A stretch of 64,000 bases of DNA from Bacteroidales bacterium (GTDB lineage: Bacteria > Bacteroidota > Bacteroidia > Bacteroidales > JAGOPY01): positions 1-64,000 of the forward strand of contig JALNZD010000018.1 in the NCBI GenBank assembly GCA_023229505.1. The letters are read 5' to 3'. The position numbers were made by a program, and so were the translations under genes. Under the pieces are notes generated by a model. That model was not told where the DNA came from, did no database searches, and saw only the letters and a list, made by a program, of their open reading frames with translations. Below are positions 15,155 through 23,245 of the stretch, one piece after another (position 1 is the stretch's first letter; each line of letters begins with the position of its first letter).

Positions 15155-17347
15155 CTACTTCAGAAACATGATCTCACGGTATTTAGGTAGCGGCCACAGT
15201 TCATCATCCACCAGTAATTCCAGCTTATCAGTATGATACCGTATAATATCAAAGTAAGGCTTTACTTTTTCATCATAGGCTGTGGCCATCTCTTCCATTG
15301 TTGCCATCCTGTTGGCTTTTTTCCGCTCCTGCAGCATTAATTCAACGTTTATTTTAACCTGGCTGATATGTTCCGATATCTCTTTAATCGTATCAACCTG
15401 GTTTTTTGACAGTTTCACATAAGTTTTTGCATCCAGCACCTCTTTCAGCCCCATGGCATTTTCGATCAGGGTATTCTGATACCGGATCGCGGTAGGAATC
15501 AGATGGTTCTTTGCCAGGTCGCCGAACATACGGGATTCGATTTGTAACTTCCGTGCAAAGCTTTCAAGTTTGATCTCATACCTGGCATGAAGCTCCCGTT
15601 CCGTAAAGACATTATGCTCTCCGAATAGTCTTATGGTTTTAGCGGAGATATACGTCTTAACGGCCTTCGGTGTTGAACGGATGTTGGATAGCCCTCTCTG
15701 TGCAGCCTCTTTGATCCATTCTTCGCTGTAACTGTTTCCTTCGAAGCGGATATTCTTCGATTCAGTGATATATCGCTTTAGCACCTGGAATATAGCTTCA
15801 TCTTTTCTTACTTTATCAGCGATCAGATTATCGACATCATTTTTGAACTTCCTGAGCTGATCCGCCATGATAGTATTCAGGATGATCATAGCCCTGGCAC
15901 AGGTATCAGATGAACCAACGGCCCTGAACTCGAACTTATTCCCGGTAAAGGCAAAGGGTGAAGTGCGGTTACGGTCGGTGTTATCCCGGAGAATTTCAGG
16001 GATTTTGGAGATGTTCACGTTCAGCTCTTCCTGCAAGGCCTGTGTAACCTTGCCTTTTTTAACCTTTTTCTCGATTTCATCCAGGATTTTAGTCAGATGT
16101 GAACCGATAAAAGCCGAAATGATTGCCGGCGGGGCTTCGTTGGCGCCAAGGCGCAGGTCATTCTCGGCCGAGGCGATGCCGGCCCGTAGTAAGTCAGCAT
16201 GCTCGTAAACGGCGCGTAAGATATTAACGATAAAGACGATGAACTGGAGGTTTGACTTTGATGATTTACCGGGAGAAAGGAGGTTCACTCCGGTATTGGT
16301 GCTCATCGACCAGTTATTATGTTTACCTGAACCGTTAACACTGGCGAAAGGTTTCTCGTGTAACAGTACGGTAAAATTATGATGGTTTGCCACCTTTTTC
16401 ATCAGGTGCATCAAGAGCTGATTATGGTCAACAGCGAGATTGGCTTCTTCATAAATGGGAGCGCACTCATACTGGTTGGGCGCTACTTCGTTATGACGGG
16501 TTTTCAGCGGTATGCCGAGGCGGTGTGATTCATATTCGACATCGCGCATGTAATTGGCTACCCTTTCGTGTATGCTCCCAAAATAATGATCGGAAAGCTG
16601 CTGGTCTTTTGCTGAAGGATGACCGAACAAGGTACGGCCGGTGAGCACCAGGTCGGGCCTGGCAGCAAAAAGGGCCGAATCGATCAGAAAGTACTCTTGC
16701 TCCCATCCCAATGTTGCGATTACTTTGGTCACATCCTTGTCGAAATACTGGCAAACATCCACAGCGGCATTATCGAGTGAGTGAAGCGCTTTTAGCAGCG
16801 GGGTTTTATAATCAAGAGCTTCACCGGTATATGAAACGAAAATCGTTGGGATACACAGTGTGCCATCAAGAATAAAAGCCGGTGAAGTTGGGTCCCATGC
16901 CGTATATCCTCTGGCTTCAAAGGTATTTCGTATCCCACCACTCGGAAAGCTTGAAGCATCGGGTTCCGCCTGGACAAGCTGGTCTCCGTTGAAATTTTCG
17001 ACGGCTTTCCCATCGTCAACAGGTACGATGAAAGCATCGTGTTTTTCGGCGGTAGCCCCGGTCAACGGGTGAAACCAGTGGGTATAGTGTGTTGCCCCTT
17101 TACTGATCGCCCATGTTTTCATTGATGCTGCCACCTGGTCGGCAACCCGGCGATCGATCTTCTCCCCGCTTTCCATAGCATTCATTACGCCTTTGAAGGC
17201 TTCCTTAGAAAGGAATTCCCGCATGACGCCTATGCCAAAGGTCATCTCACCAAAATATTCCGATATTTTTTTTCCGTTGGAAAGAGGTTTCTTATCGAAT
17301 GACCTGGACAAAGAAATTTCCAGTGCTTTAAATCTAAAATTACTCAT
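15155..17347 (-). CDS. glnN: Glutamine synthetase type III
   Basis: 730 residues, the usual size for GSIII (about 700-730), much longer than GSI. It makes glutamine from glutamate, ammonia and ATP in the cytoplasm as a dodecamer. Landmarks: the N-terminal GSIII region (KISEYFGEMTFGIGVM), metal- and ATP-site segments including GWEQEYFLID, TRHNEVAPNQYE and NGSGKHNNWS, then GSIII-specific C-terminal helices (about 560-730). Start at 17347 is well placed. It lies 19 nt after a sodium:solute symporter gene on the same strand; a co-transcribed transporter might feed nitrogen or carbon, but the substrate is unknown. Confidence 0.95.
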   Translation of the reverse strand: MSNFRFKALEISLSRSFDKKPLSNGKKISEYFGEMTFGIGVMREFLSKEAFKGVMNAMESGEKIDRRVADQVAASMKTWAISKGATHYTHWFHPLTGATAEKHDAFIVPVDDGKAVENFNGDQLVQAEPDASSFPSGGIRNTFEARGYTAWDPTSPAFILDGTLCIPTIFVSYTGEALDYKTPLLKALHSLDNAAVDVCQYFDKDVTKVIATLGWEQEYFLIDSALFAARPDLVLTGRTLFGHPSAKDQQLSDHYFGSIHERVANYMRDVEYESHRLGIPLKTRHNEVAPNQYECAPIYEEANLAVDHNQLLMHLMKKVANHHNFTVLLHEKPFASVNGSGKHNNWSMSTNTGVNLLSPGKSSKSNLQFIVFIVNILRAVYEHADLLRAGIASAENDLRLGANEAPPAIISAFIGSHLTKILDEIEKKVKKGKVTQALQEELNVNISKIPEILRDNTDRNRTSPFAFTGNKFEFRAVGSSDTCARAMIILNTIMADQLRKFKNDVDNLIADKVRKDEAIFQVLKRYITESKNIRFEGNSYSEEWIKEAAQRGLSNIRSTPKAVKTYISAKTIRLFGEHNVFTERELHARYEIKLESFARKLQIESRMFGDLAKNHLIPTAIRYQNTLIENAMGLKEVLDAKTYVKLSKNQVDTIKEISEHISQVKINVELMLQERKKANRMATMEEMATAYDEKVKPYFDIIRYHTDKLELLVDDELWPLPKYREIMFLK

Positions 17348-17366
17348 AGAATTAAATATGAATTAG

Positions 17367-18821
17367 TTAGTTAAAGTTTTTTTTACGAATTAAGACTAAG
17401 CCAATAAATATAAAAATACCGTTAATGATTAAAAGCTCAAATCCAAAGTTATAACCATTTAATAACACTTGATCATATATGCTTAAAAAGTAGCAAAGCA
17501 CAGGTGATATAAAAGCGATCAGCGGCACCCACCTGTCTTTTACCTTCCAGCGGGTAAACAGACCGAAAGCATAAAGCCCGAGCAGAGGTCCGTAAGTATA
17601 ACCGGCGATCGTGAAGAGTTTGTCGATTACTGCCCTGTCATTAATAGCCCGAAAAATCACGATAACTGAGAGTAATAAAAGGGCAAAACCTGCATGGACC
17701 ATATACCTGGTCATTTCTTTCTGTTTTTCAGAAAGTTTTTCATTCTTGTTTATCCCAAGAAAATCGATACTGAATGAAGTTGTCAGTGAAGTAAGGGCCC
17801 CGTCGGCACTTGGATAAGCAGCGGAAATAAGCCCGATGATGAAGATGAGGCCTGCCAGAGGCCCCAAATGGTTGATGGCAACCATGGGGAACAGATCATC
17901 TGACCTTCCGGGCAGGCTTATCCCTTTCAGTGTCGTAAACAAGTAAAGGGAAGCCCCCAGGAACAGAAAGAGGAAATTCACAAAGACGAGCACAAGGCTG
18001 AAAGAAAACATATTTTTTTGGGCATCCTTAAGGGTACGGCAGCTCAGGTTCTTTTGCATCATTTCCTGGTCAAGCCCGGTCATAACGATGGCAATAAAAG
18101 CCCCGCTGAACAATTGTTTCAGGTAAAATCGCCTGTCGTGCCAATCCCCGAAAACCATCTTTGAATATTCACTTTCCCATACCGAATTGAACATCTGCCT
18201 GAAATCCAGCCCCAGGTTTTTTGTGATCAGGTATATCGTCAGCACCAAAGCGGTCAGCATGAAAGTAGTCTGAACTGTATCCGTCCAGATGATCGTTTTA
18301 ATCCCGCCCTTAAAAGTATAAAGGAGAATCAGTATGATGAAGATCATTGTGGTAACGGTGAAAGGGATGCCCCAGGCATCGAAAACAAAAACCTGTAAGA
18401 CATTAACCACCAGGAACATCCGGAAAGATGCGCCGATCGTACGGGAAATGAGGAAAAAGAATGCGCCTGTCTTGTAGGACCAGAACCCGAACCTTCCTTC
18501 AAGGTATGAATAGATAGAAGTGAGGTTCAGGCGGTAAAAAAGCGGCATCAGGACGGTTGCTATAACGAAGTAGCCGAAAAGGTAGCCAATCACTACCATC
18601 ATGTAAGAAAACTGAGTATCCCCAACCCATCCGGGGACTGACATAAATGTAACCCCTGAGAGGGAAGCCCCGATCATCCCGTAAGCGACAACCATCCAGG
18701 GTGATTGCTTATTACCAATGAAAAAAGCCCGGTTTGTCGCTTTCCGGGCCGTCAGCCATGTTATAAAAAATAATAATACTGTATAGAGAAGAAAGACGAT
18801 CAGTATCAGGGAAGGTTTCAC
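17367..18821 (-). CDS. Sodium:solute symporter (SSS family)
   Basis: 484 residues with about 13 transmembrane helices and the SSS signature regions (GASLSGVTFMSVPGW, ISAAYPSADGALTSLTTSF, TIAGYTYGPLLGLYAFGLF). It should import an organic solute such as a sugar, sialic acid or amino acid with sodium; the substrate cannot be read from sequence. The start is a GTG (18821), since an in-frame stop lies shortly upstream and no ATG comes between. A tract of heptamer and octamer repeats (18831-18925) fills the gap between it and the gmh operon. Confidence 0.88.
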   Translation of the reverse strand: MKPSLILIVFLLYTVLLFFITWLTARKATNRAFFIGNKQSPWMVVAYGMIGASLSGVTFMSVPGWVGDTQFSYMMVVIGYLFGYFVIATVLMPLFYRLNLTSIYSYLEGRFGFWSYKTGAFFFLISRTIGASFRMFLVVNVLQVFVFDAWGIPFTVTTMIFIILILLYTFKGGIKTIIWTDTVQTTFMLTALVLTIYLITKNLGLDFRQMFNSVWESEYSKMVFGDWHDRRFYLKQLFSGAFIAIVMTGLDQEMMQKNLSCRTLKDAQKNMFSFSLVLVFVNFLFLFLGASLYLFTTLKGISLPGRSDDLFPMVAINHLGPLAGLIFIIGLISAAYPSADGALTSLTTSFSIDFLGINKNEKLSEKQKEMTRYMVHAGFALLLLSVIVIFRAINDRAVIDKLFTIAGYTYGPLLGLYAFGLFTRWKVKDRWVPLIAFISPVLCYFLSIYDQVLLNGYNFGFELLIINGIFIFIGLVLIRKKNFN

Positions 18822-18830
18822 GGAAGGTTG

Positions 18831-18925
18831 GTTAGTGGTTATTGGTTATTCGGAAATCATGCATCGTGTATCGCTGTTCGATTGTTCGATTGTTCAGGTG
18901 TTCCAAATTTCAAATTTCAAATTTC
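18831..18925. repeat. Cluster of 7-nt and 8-nt tandem words
   Basis: Three word families in a row: GTTAGTG/GTTATTG/GTTATTC (18831-18851, 7 nt), GTTCGATT x2 with GTTCAGGT and GTTCCAAA (18876-18907, 8 nt), and AAATTTC x3 (18905-18925, 7 nt). The tract occupies the whole gap between the symporter start and the gmhB stop. The GGTTATT-type words recur in inverted orientation at 20859-20879. Confidence 0.85.
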
Positions 18926-18928
18926 TGA

Positions 18929-19480
18929 TTATAGCTTTCTGCTAAAATCCAACAGTGACCGGAAAGAGAAATCAGTCATATTTGCTACCTGAGGATCTAT
19001 TTCATCTGCAGCAATCAGTACCGTAATCATTCCCAGGTTTTTTCCGAAGATCATATCAGATACTGTATCACCAACCATCACCGACCTTGAAAAGTCAATT
19101 GCGGGAAAATCGGCCCTGGCTTTAAGGCCCATTCCGGTCCCGGGTTTCCTGTCAGGATGATTTTCTGATGCGATATAAGGACTGTAATAGGAACCGTCGA
19201 TGCGGCCACCGGCTTGTTTGATTTTCTGTTTCATTTTAAAATCAATCATGATCAGACTTTCCGGACTCATCATCCCTTTTCCGACACCCTGCTGGTTACT
19301 GACAATAATAATATGGCCAAAGATTTTGCTGAGCCTGGCCAATGCTTCCAAAACTCCTTCCAGGAAATGGAAATCTTCCCATCGGGTAACATAGCCATCC
19401 GTAATACGGCTGCTGATCACGCCGTCGCGATCGAGGAAAAGCGTCCAATCATCAGTAAAAGATAAGTCTTTTAAATTCAT
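18929..19480 (-). CDS. gmhB: D-glycero-D-manno-heptose bisphosphate phosphatase (GmhB-like)
   Basis: 183 residues from Met at 19480. The longer ORF to 19738 is mostly out-of-frame overlap with the nucleotidyltransferase and is rejected. It is a HAD-IIIA phosphatase: motif I FLDRDGVI (nucleophile DxD), motif II VSNQQG, and motif III/IV MVGDTVSDM. GmhB removes the 7-phosphate (or 1,7-bisphosphate step) in heptose biosynthesis. It overlaps the hddC-like gene by 29 nt and forms an operon with it and gmhA. The Cys zinc-loop of classical GmhB is not obvious (SYYSPYIASENHPDRKP region), so the fit is by context and HAD motifs. Confidence 0.8.
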   Translation of the reverse strand: MNLKDLSFTDDWTLFLDRDGVISSRITDGYVTRWEDFHFLEGVLEALARLSKIFGHIIIVSNQQGVGKGMMSPESLIMIDFKMKQKIKQAGGRIDGSYYSPYIASENHPDRKPGTGMGLKARADFPAIDFSRSVMVGDTVSDMIFGKNLGMITVLIAADEIDPQVANMTDFSFRSLLDFSRKL

Positions 19481-20162
19481 CGTTTGCTTTTTGATAATCC
19501 TTGGGGATGCCGATGTCCCTGAAATAGGAAAAACACCGCATGCCATAAAATTCTTCAGTCTGGTAATATTTCTGTAAGAAATTCTTTTCAAATGAAAACT
19601 TTTCCGGCAAACCGAAACGAAGCAGGTAATCCTTGCGTACCACATAAACACCCCCGTTAATATAGCCTTCGTCGGGCCCTGCCGACTTTTCATAGAAACG
19701 GGTGATGCGGTTGTTGTTATCAAACTCCAGCAGGCCAAAACGGGCCGGATCTATTTCAAATCGCATGGCGAGGCAAAGATCAGCTTCTTTGATCTTACGG
19801 AAATCGTCCAATCGCTGAAGGTTGACATCGAAGTAGGTATCCCCGTTAAAAATAAAGACGGCGTATCCCTGGGCATACTGCAGAGCATTTAATATAGCCC
19901 CCCCGGTGCCAAGGGGTTCGTCTTCTTCAGCATAAATGAGCGCCAGCGATTTATATTGTTCACCGAAGTGCAGCCGGATGAGTTCTTTCTGGTAACCGAC
20001 AGAAAGGATCACTCTTTTCAGGCCCCAGCGGTCAAGGAGGTCAAGCTGATATTCTAAAAATGGCCTCCCATTGATGGGGGCCATTGATTTAGGGGCATCG
20101 TCAATCACATCTTTCAGCCGGGTACCCATTCCACCTGCGAGTATGATCGCCTCTCCGGTCAT
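19452..20162 (-). CDS. hddC: Heptose-1-phosphate nucleotidyltransferase (HddC-like)
   Basis: 236 residues. The N-terminus has the sugar-nucleotidyltransferase signature AIILAGGMGTRLKDV, followed by PKSMAPINGRPFLEY and the metal-site region FIFNGDTYFDV. Enzymes of this group activate D-glycero-D-manno-heptose 1-phosphate with GTP (or CTP/ATP in relatives). The start codon overlaps the gmhA stop (ATGA, 4 nt), and its 3' end overlaps gmhB. With gmhA and gmhB this gives an isomerase, phosphatase and activation enzyme, but no heptose-7-phosphate kinase (HddA) is encoded next to them. Confidence 0.85.
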   Translation of the reverse strand: MTGEAIILAGGMGTRLKDVIDDAPKSMAPINGRPFLEYQLDLLDRWGLKRVILSVGYQKELIRLHFGEQYKSLALIYAEEDEPLGTGGAILNALQYAQGYAVFIFNGDTYFDVNLQRLDDFRKIKEADLCLAMRFEIDPARFGLLEFDNNNRITRFYEKSAGPDEGYINGGVYVVRKDYLLRFGLPEKFSFEKNFLQKYYQTEEFYGMRCFSYFRDIGIPKDYQKANDEFKRLIFY

Positions 20163-20734
20163 CGGGGGAACAGTTTTTTTTCAATCAGTTCGCAGATTAT
20201 ATGCCCGATAAGGATATGTGATTCCTGTATTCGCGGGGTGTCAGAAGAAGGCACTCTGACTATGAAATCAGAGAGTTCTGCCAGTTTCCCGCCGGATTCA
20301 CCGGTCAGGCCGACCGTAATGATCCCTTTCAGGCGTGCAGCCTGAAAAGCACGGATGACATTTTCAGAATTACCGGAAGTAGAAAGCCCTATCAGGACAT
20401 CACCTTCAATACCGGAACCTTCTACCAGGCGGGCATAGACTTCATCAAAAGAGTAATCATTCGCTACGGCTGTGAGTAAGGAAGTATTTACCGTAAGGGC
20501 CTCTGCGGCAAGTGGTTTTCGATCGAAATAAAACCTTCCCGATAATTCCGCGGCCAGGTGCTGAGCATCGGCGGCACTGCCACCATTCCCGCAAAACAGG
20601 ATTTTATGACCGTCACAAAGTGACAGGGAGCAGGTTTCTGCTATATCTCCAATCGTGCTAAGTATCTGGGCATTGGAGAGTATCTTTTGCTTGACTTCTA
20701 TTGACTGTTGAATTGCTTCGGAAATGCGTTTCAT
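20159..20734 (-). CDS. gmhA: Sedoheptulose-7-phosphate isomerase (GmhA)
   Basis: 191 residues, the standard length for GmhA. A SIS domain is visible with FCGNGGSAADAQHLAAELSG (about 50-68), ALTVNTSLLTAVANDYSF, and LIGLSTSGNSENV. It converts sedoheptulose 7-phosphate to D-glycero-D-manno-heptose 7-phosphate, the first step in heptose supply for lipopolysaccharide core or surface glycans. First gene of a tight three-gene minus-strand operon. A TATCTTTG -7 box lies about 30 nt upstream, with an octamer repeat array covering the region just beyond it. Confidence 0.92.
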   Translation of the reverse strand: MKRISEAIQQSIEVKQKILSNAQILSTIGDIAETCSLSLCDGHKILFCGNGGSAADAQHLAAELSGRFYFDRKPLAAEALTVNTSLLTAVANDYSFDEVYARLVEGSGIEGDVLIGLSTSGNSENVIRAFQAARLKGIITVGLTGESGGKLAELSDFIVRVPSSDTPRIQESHILIGHIICELIEKKLFPR

Positions 20735-20762
20735 ATAACTTGCATACAGTTATTCGTGGATG

Positions 20763-20770
20763 CAAAGATA
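20763..20770 (-). promoter_or_regulatory. Probable -7 box of the gmhA operon
   Basis: TATCTTTG on the minus strand matches TAnnTTTG, 29 nt before the gmhA start. The octamer array begins 8 nt further upstream and covers the place where a -33 box would be. Confidence 0.5.
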
Positions 20771-20777
20771 TAAAGAT

Positions 20778-20879
20778 GTAACGATTTAACGAAGTAACGA
20801 TATAACGAAGTAACGATTTAACGATGTGATGTATCGATATTCGAAGTACATATTCCCAATAACCAGTAACCAATGACCA
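20778..20879. repeat. Octamer array RTAACGAW x6 and heptamers RTAACCA x3
   Basis: Six contiguous octamers (GTAACGAT, TTAACGAA, GTAACGAT, ATAACGAA, GTAACGAT, TTAACGAT) at 20778-20825. After a short spacer come ATAACCA, GTAACCA, ATGACCA at 20859-20879, the reverse complement of the GGTTATT words at 18831-18851. So the gmh operon is flanked by inverted copies of one word family. Confidence 0.88.
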
Positions 20880-20881
20880 CC

Positions 20882-23245
20882 TTACTTTTCTTTCACTACC
20901 TTCACAGTCTCCACCAGCCAGCCATCAATGGTCATTCTAAGAATATACGTGCCTGCGGACAGGGAATTTCCGTACTCGTCCCTTCCATCCCAATAAAAAC
21001 TTCCCTTATCGCCAACCATGCCTGTGTTGTTGACCAGAGTCCTGACTTTCATCCCGGACATGCTGTAAACGCTGATATTTAACCTGCCATTCTCCTTCAA
21101 TTCATAACTCACATAGGTTCCATACGAGAATGGGTTAGGAGAAACCTCCATCAACTTTGAACTTTGAACTTTGAACTTTGAACTTGGCGCCTCCGGCGTC
21201 CCAACCCACGGTCCATACTCATACGCTCCCATGTCCACGCTTTCGCCCCAGATGCGGGGATTGCCTGCTATATCATATTCAGGTAGCTTTATTCCACGTG
21301 GAAGATTCTGTGTACCGGCGTCGATGCAGGGGGAGCCGGCATCGATGGCATAAGGGAATTCCTCAGAGCCAAGAAACACCGGGTCATCGTCAAGGTTACC
21401 TTCGCCCCATTCCACGTAATTGAAAGGCCCATAACTGATGATGCTGTCTTTTCCATCCTCTACAAGAGAATAATTGACCCTGACTGTATCGGCCTGATCC
21501 GCTAAATCGTAATTTAAATATATCTGGTAAGGTTCATTGCCATAAAGTATGCAGTTGTAAAAGTTGATATCAGAACCACCAGTGGCGCCTACAGCTCCAC
21601 CCCATGGATTGGTGGTGATGTTGTTTGCAAAGGTGGAGTTAACAATGTCCAAATAAATATCGCCAATAGTCGCAATAGCAGTAGCGCCGGGATATGGCGA
21701 CCAGGGAGGGAAGTCGAAATTATCATTAAAAAGGCAATTGACAATCTTTGCGTATATCAAATCTGGTATGGTTTCTGAGCTGACAAAATATACTGTGATA
21801 TGTCCCTGGCTTGTGTCGGAAGTCATGTCCGGGCCGTTTTGATCAAACTGAGTTGAATTGAATTCAATATATCGTGGAAGCTCGTAGAAATGGTTAAATG
21901 GAACAATAGTTTGTATCCCTTTACATTCTTTTATTAAAGAATTATTAATGATCAGGGTGTCGTCAGAATCGGAATAAATTCCATGGATAAAATAATTACT
22001 GGTGGCATTGATCAGGGAAATACTATCCAGGACAATTTTTTTTGAATAACCAATCGTGATGCCTCCGGTAAAATAAGTAAATGTTCCATTCCCATTTTGG
22101 AAAGATATATTCTTTACATAGGTATAATCCTGGCCGAAAGCAAATCGGGCGCATTCATATTTGTTTTCACAATCCAGGATAGTGTTTTCTCTGCTTTGGC
22201 CTACAAGGTTCACATTATTCTTGAATTGCAGCGGTGTATGTTCTCCGGTTAAAGAATTGGAATATACTCCATCAGCAACATGAACTGTTTTCAGATTAAT
22301 GCTATCTGAAGCGATCTTTAATAAAGCAAAGGAGATGGTTTTAAGCGGAGTATCCGGAGTAAGCCCTGAATTCCCGTCATCTCCCGAAGGACTGACATAA
22401 AGATCGGAATTCACCTGCTCGATTTTTCCATGCAAAACTGATATAGGTGGTCGTTCCATGTGAACTCCCCAGTCGCTGAATTTCCCTATATAATAACGAT
22501 CGGGATTCATTACGGTACATGTATCCAGCCAAATTTTAGCAATGGTGTCATCATATCCGACCACAATATCTGAAACCATTGAGCTGTAATTCAAATAGAC
22601 ATTATTCAGATTTACACTATCGAATGTGACAATTGATAAGGTAGTACCAATACCTCCGGCAACATAAGACCAATTATGTGCTATTGTATTTCCAAATAGC
22701 ATTAATGATGAAGAGACACTGTAAACACCTCCGCCACACCAGGCAAAATTATACTTAAGGTGACAATTGATAATTTTGAGCTCTGAATTCTCAATATATA
22801 CACCTCCACCACTTCCGTAAAGCCAAGGGTACAAATTTTCCAGATAATTTGTCCCTGTACCATGCTGTAAGGTAAACCCGAGGATACTGCTCCAGCAATT
22901 GTTTTCTAAGGAACGGATACAACTTCCGGATTGGTTTCCGTCGATTATCGTCTGGTCGATAATGGAATCCTGCTGTGAAAGTCTCCAGGTGCTTGTTAGT
23001 ACGATACATTTGTCAGTAAGGTCTACATTTTCGAAATATGCCCCGGGATATACCAGGATCGTGTCACCATCAGAAGAGGCATTCACAGCATCCTGGATGA
23101 CATCAAAATCACCCGTTCCATCCTGTTTTACAGTAATGACCTGGCCTTTAGCCACGGAGATATACATTAGCAACAGGAAAAAGGATGCCATCCTTTTTAT
23201 AAAAGGACGGCATCCTGTTAATATAGTATAGACAGTATTTATCAT
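20882..23245 (-). CDS. Parallel beta-helix protein with T9SS sorting domain
   Basis: 787 residues. A signal region (FFLLLMYISVAKG) is followed by a pectate-lyase-like right-handed beta-helix, starting with the typical TVKQDGTGDFDVIQDAVN rung and many later rungs (GGGVYIENSELKIINC, YVSPSGDDGNSGLTPDTPLK, SPCIDAGTQN). The last about 80 residues (VSPNPFSYGTYVSYEL... GTYILRM) are a T9SS type A sorting domain with a FlgD-like fold. It is a surface or secreted protein, maybe glycan-binding; no lyase residues can be assigned. Its start overlaps the stop of the preceding T9SS gene by 4 nt (23242-23245), so the two are co-transcribed. A heptamer tract encodes the linker before the sorting domain. Confidence 0.85.
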   Translation of the reverse strand: MINTVYTILTGCRPFIKRMASFFLLLMYISVAKGQVITVKQDGTGDFDVIQDAVNASSDGDTILVYPGAYFENVDLTDKCIVLTSTWRLSQQDSIIDQTIIDGNQSGSCIRSLENNCWSSILGFTLQHGTGTNYLENLYPWLYGSGGGVYIENSELKIINCHLKYNFAWCGGGVYSVSSSLMLFGNTIAHNWSYVAGGIGTTLSIVTFDSVNLNNVYLNYSSMVSDIVVGYDDTIAKIWLDTCTVMNPDRYYIGKFSDWGVHMERPPISVLHGKIEQVNSDLYVSPSGDDGNSGLTPDTPLKTISFALLKIASDSINLKTVHVADGVYSNSLTGEHTPLQFKNNVNLVGQSRENTILDCENKYECARFAFGQDYTYVKNISFQNGNGTFTYFTGGITIGYSKKIVLDSISLINATSNYFIHGIYSDSDDTLIINNSLIKECKGIQTIVPFNHFYELPRYIEFNSTQFDQNGPDMTSDTSQGHITVYFVSSETIPDLIYAKIVNCLFNDNFDFPPWSPYPGATAIATIGDIYLDIVNSTFANNITTNPWGGAVGATGGSDINFYNCILYGNEPYQIYLNYDLADQADTVRVNYSLVEDGKDSIISYGPFNYVEWGEGNLDDDPVFLGSEEFPYAIDAGSPCIDAGTQNLPRGIKLPEYDIAGNPRIWGESVDMGAYEYGPWVGTPEAPSSKFKVQSSKLMEVSPNPFSYGTYVSYELKENGRLNISVYSMSGMKVRTLVNNTGMVGDKGSFYWDGRDEYGNSLSAGTYILRMTIDGWLVETVKVVKEK
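21153..21187. repeat. Heptamer AACTTTG x5 in a T9SS linker
   Basis: Four exact AACTTTG units and one AACTTGG. On the coding (minus) strand it encodes SSKFKVQSSKL, exactly between the beta-helix body and the T9SS sorting domain. Confidence 0.92.

Noticed and set aside
19481..19738. N-terminal extension of GmhB
   Set aside because: The extra 86 residues are the nucleotidyltransferase region read in the wrong frame; HAD homology begins after Met at 19480.
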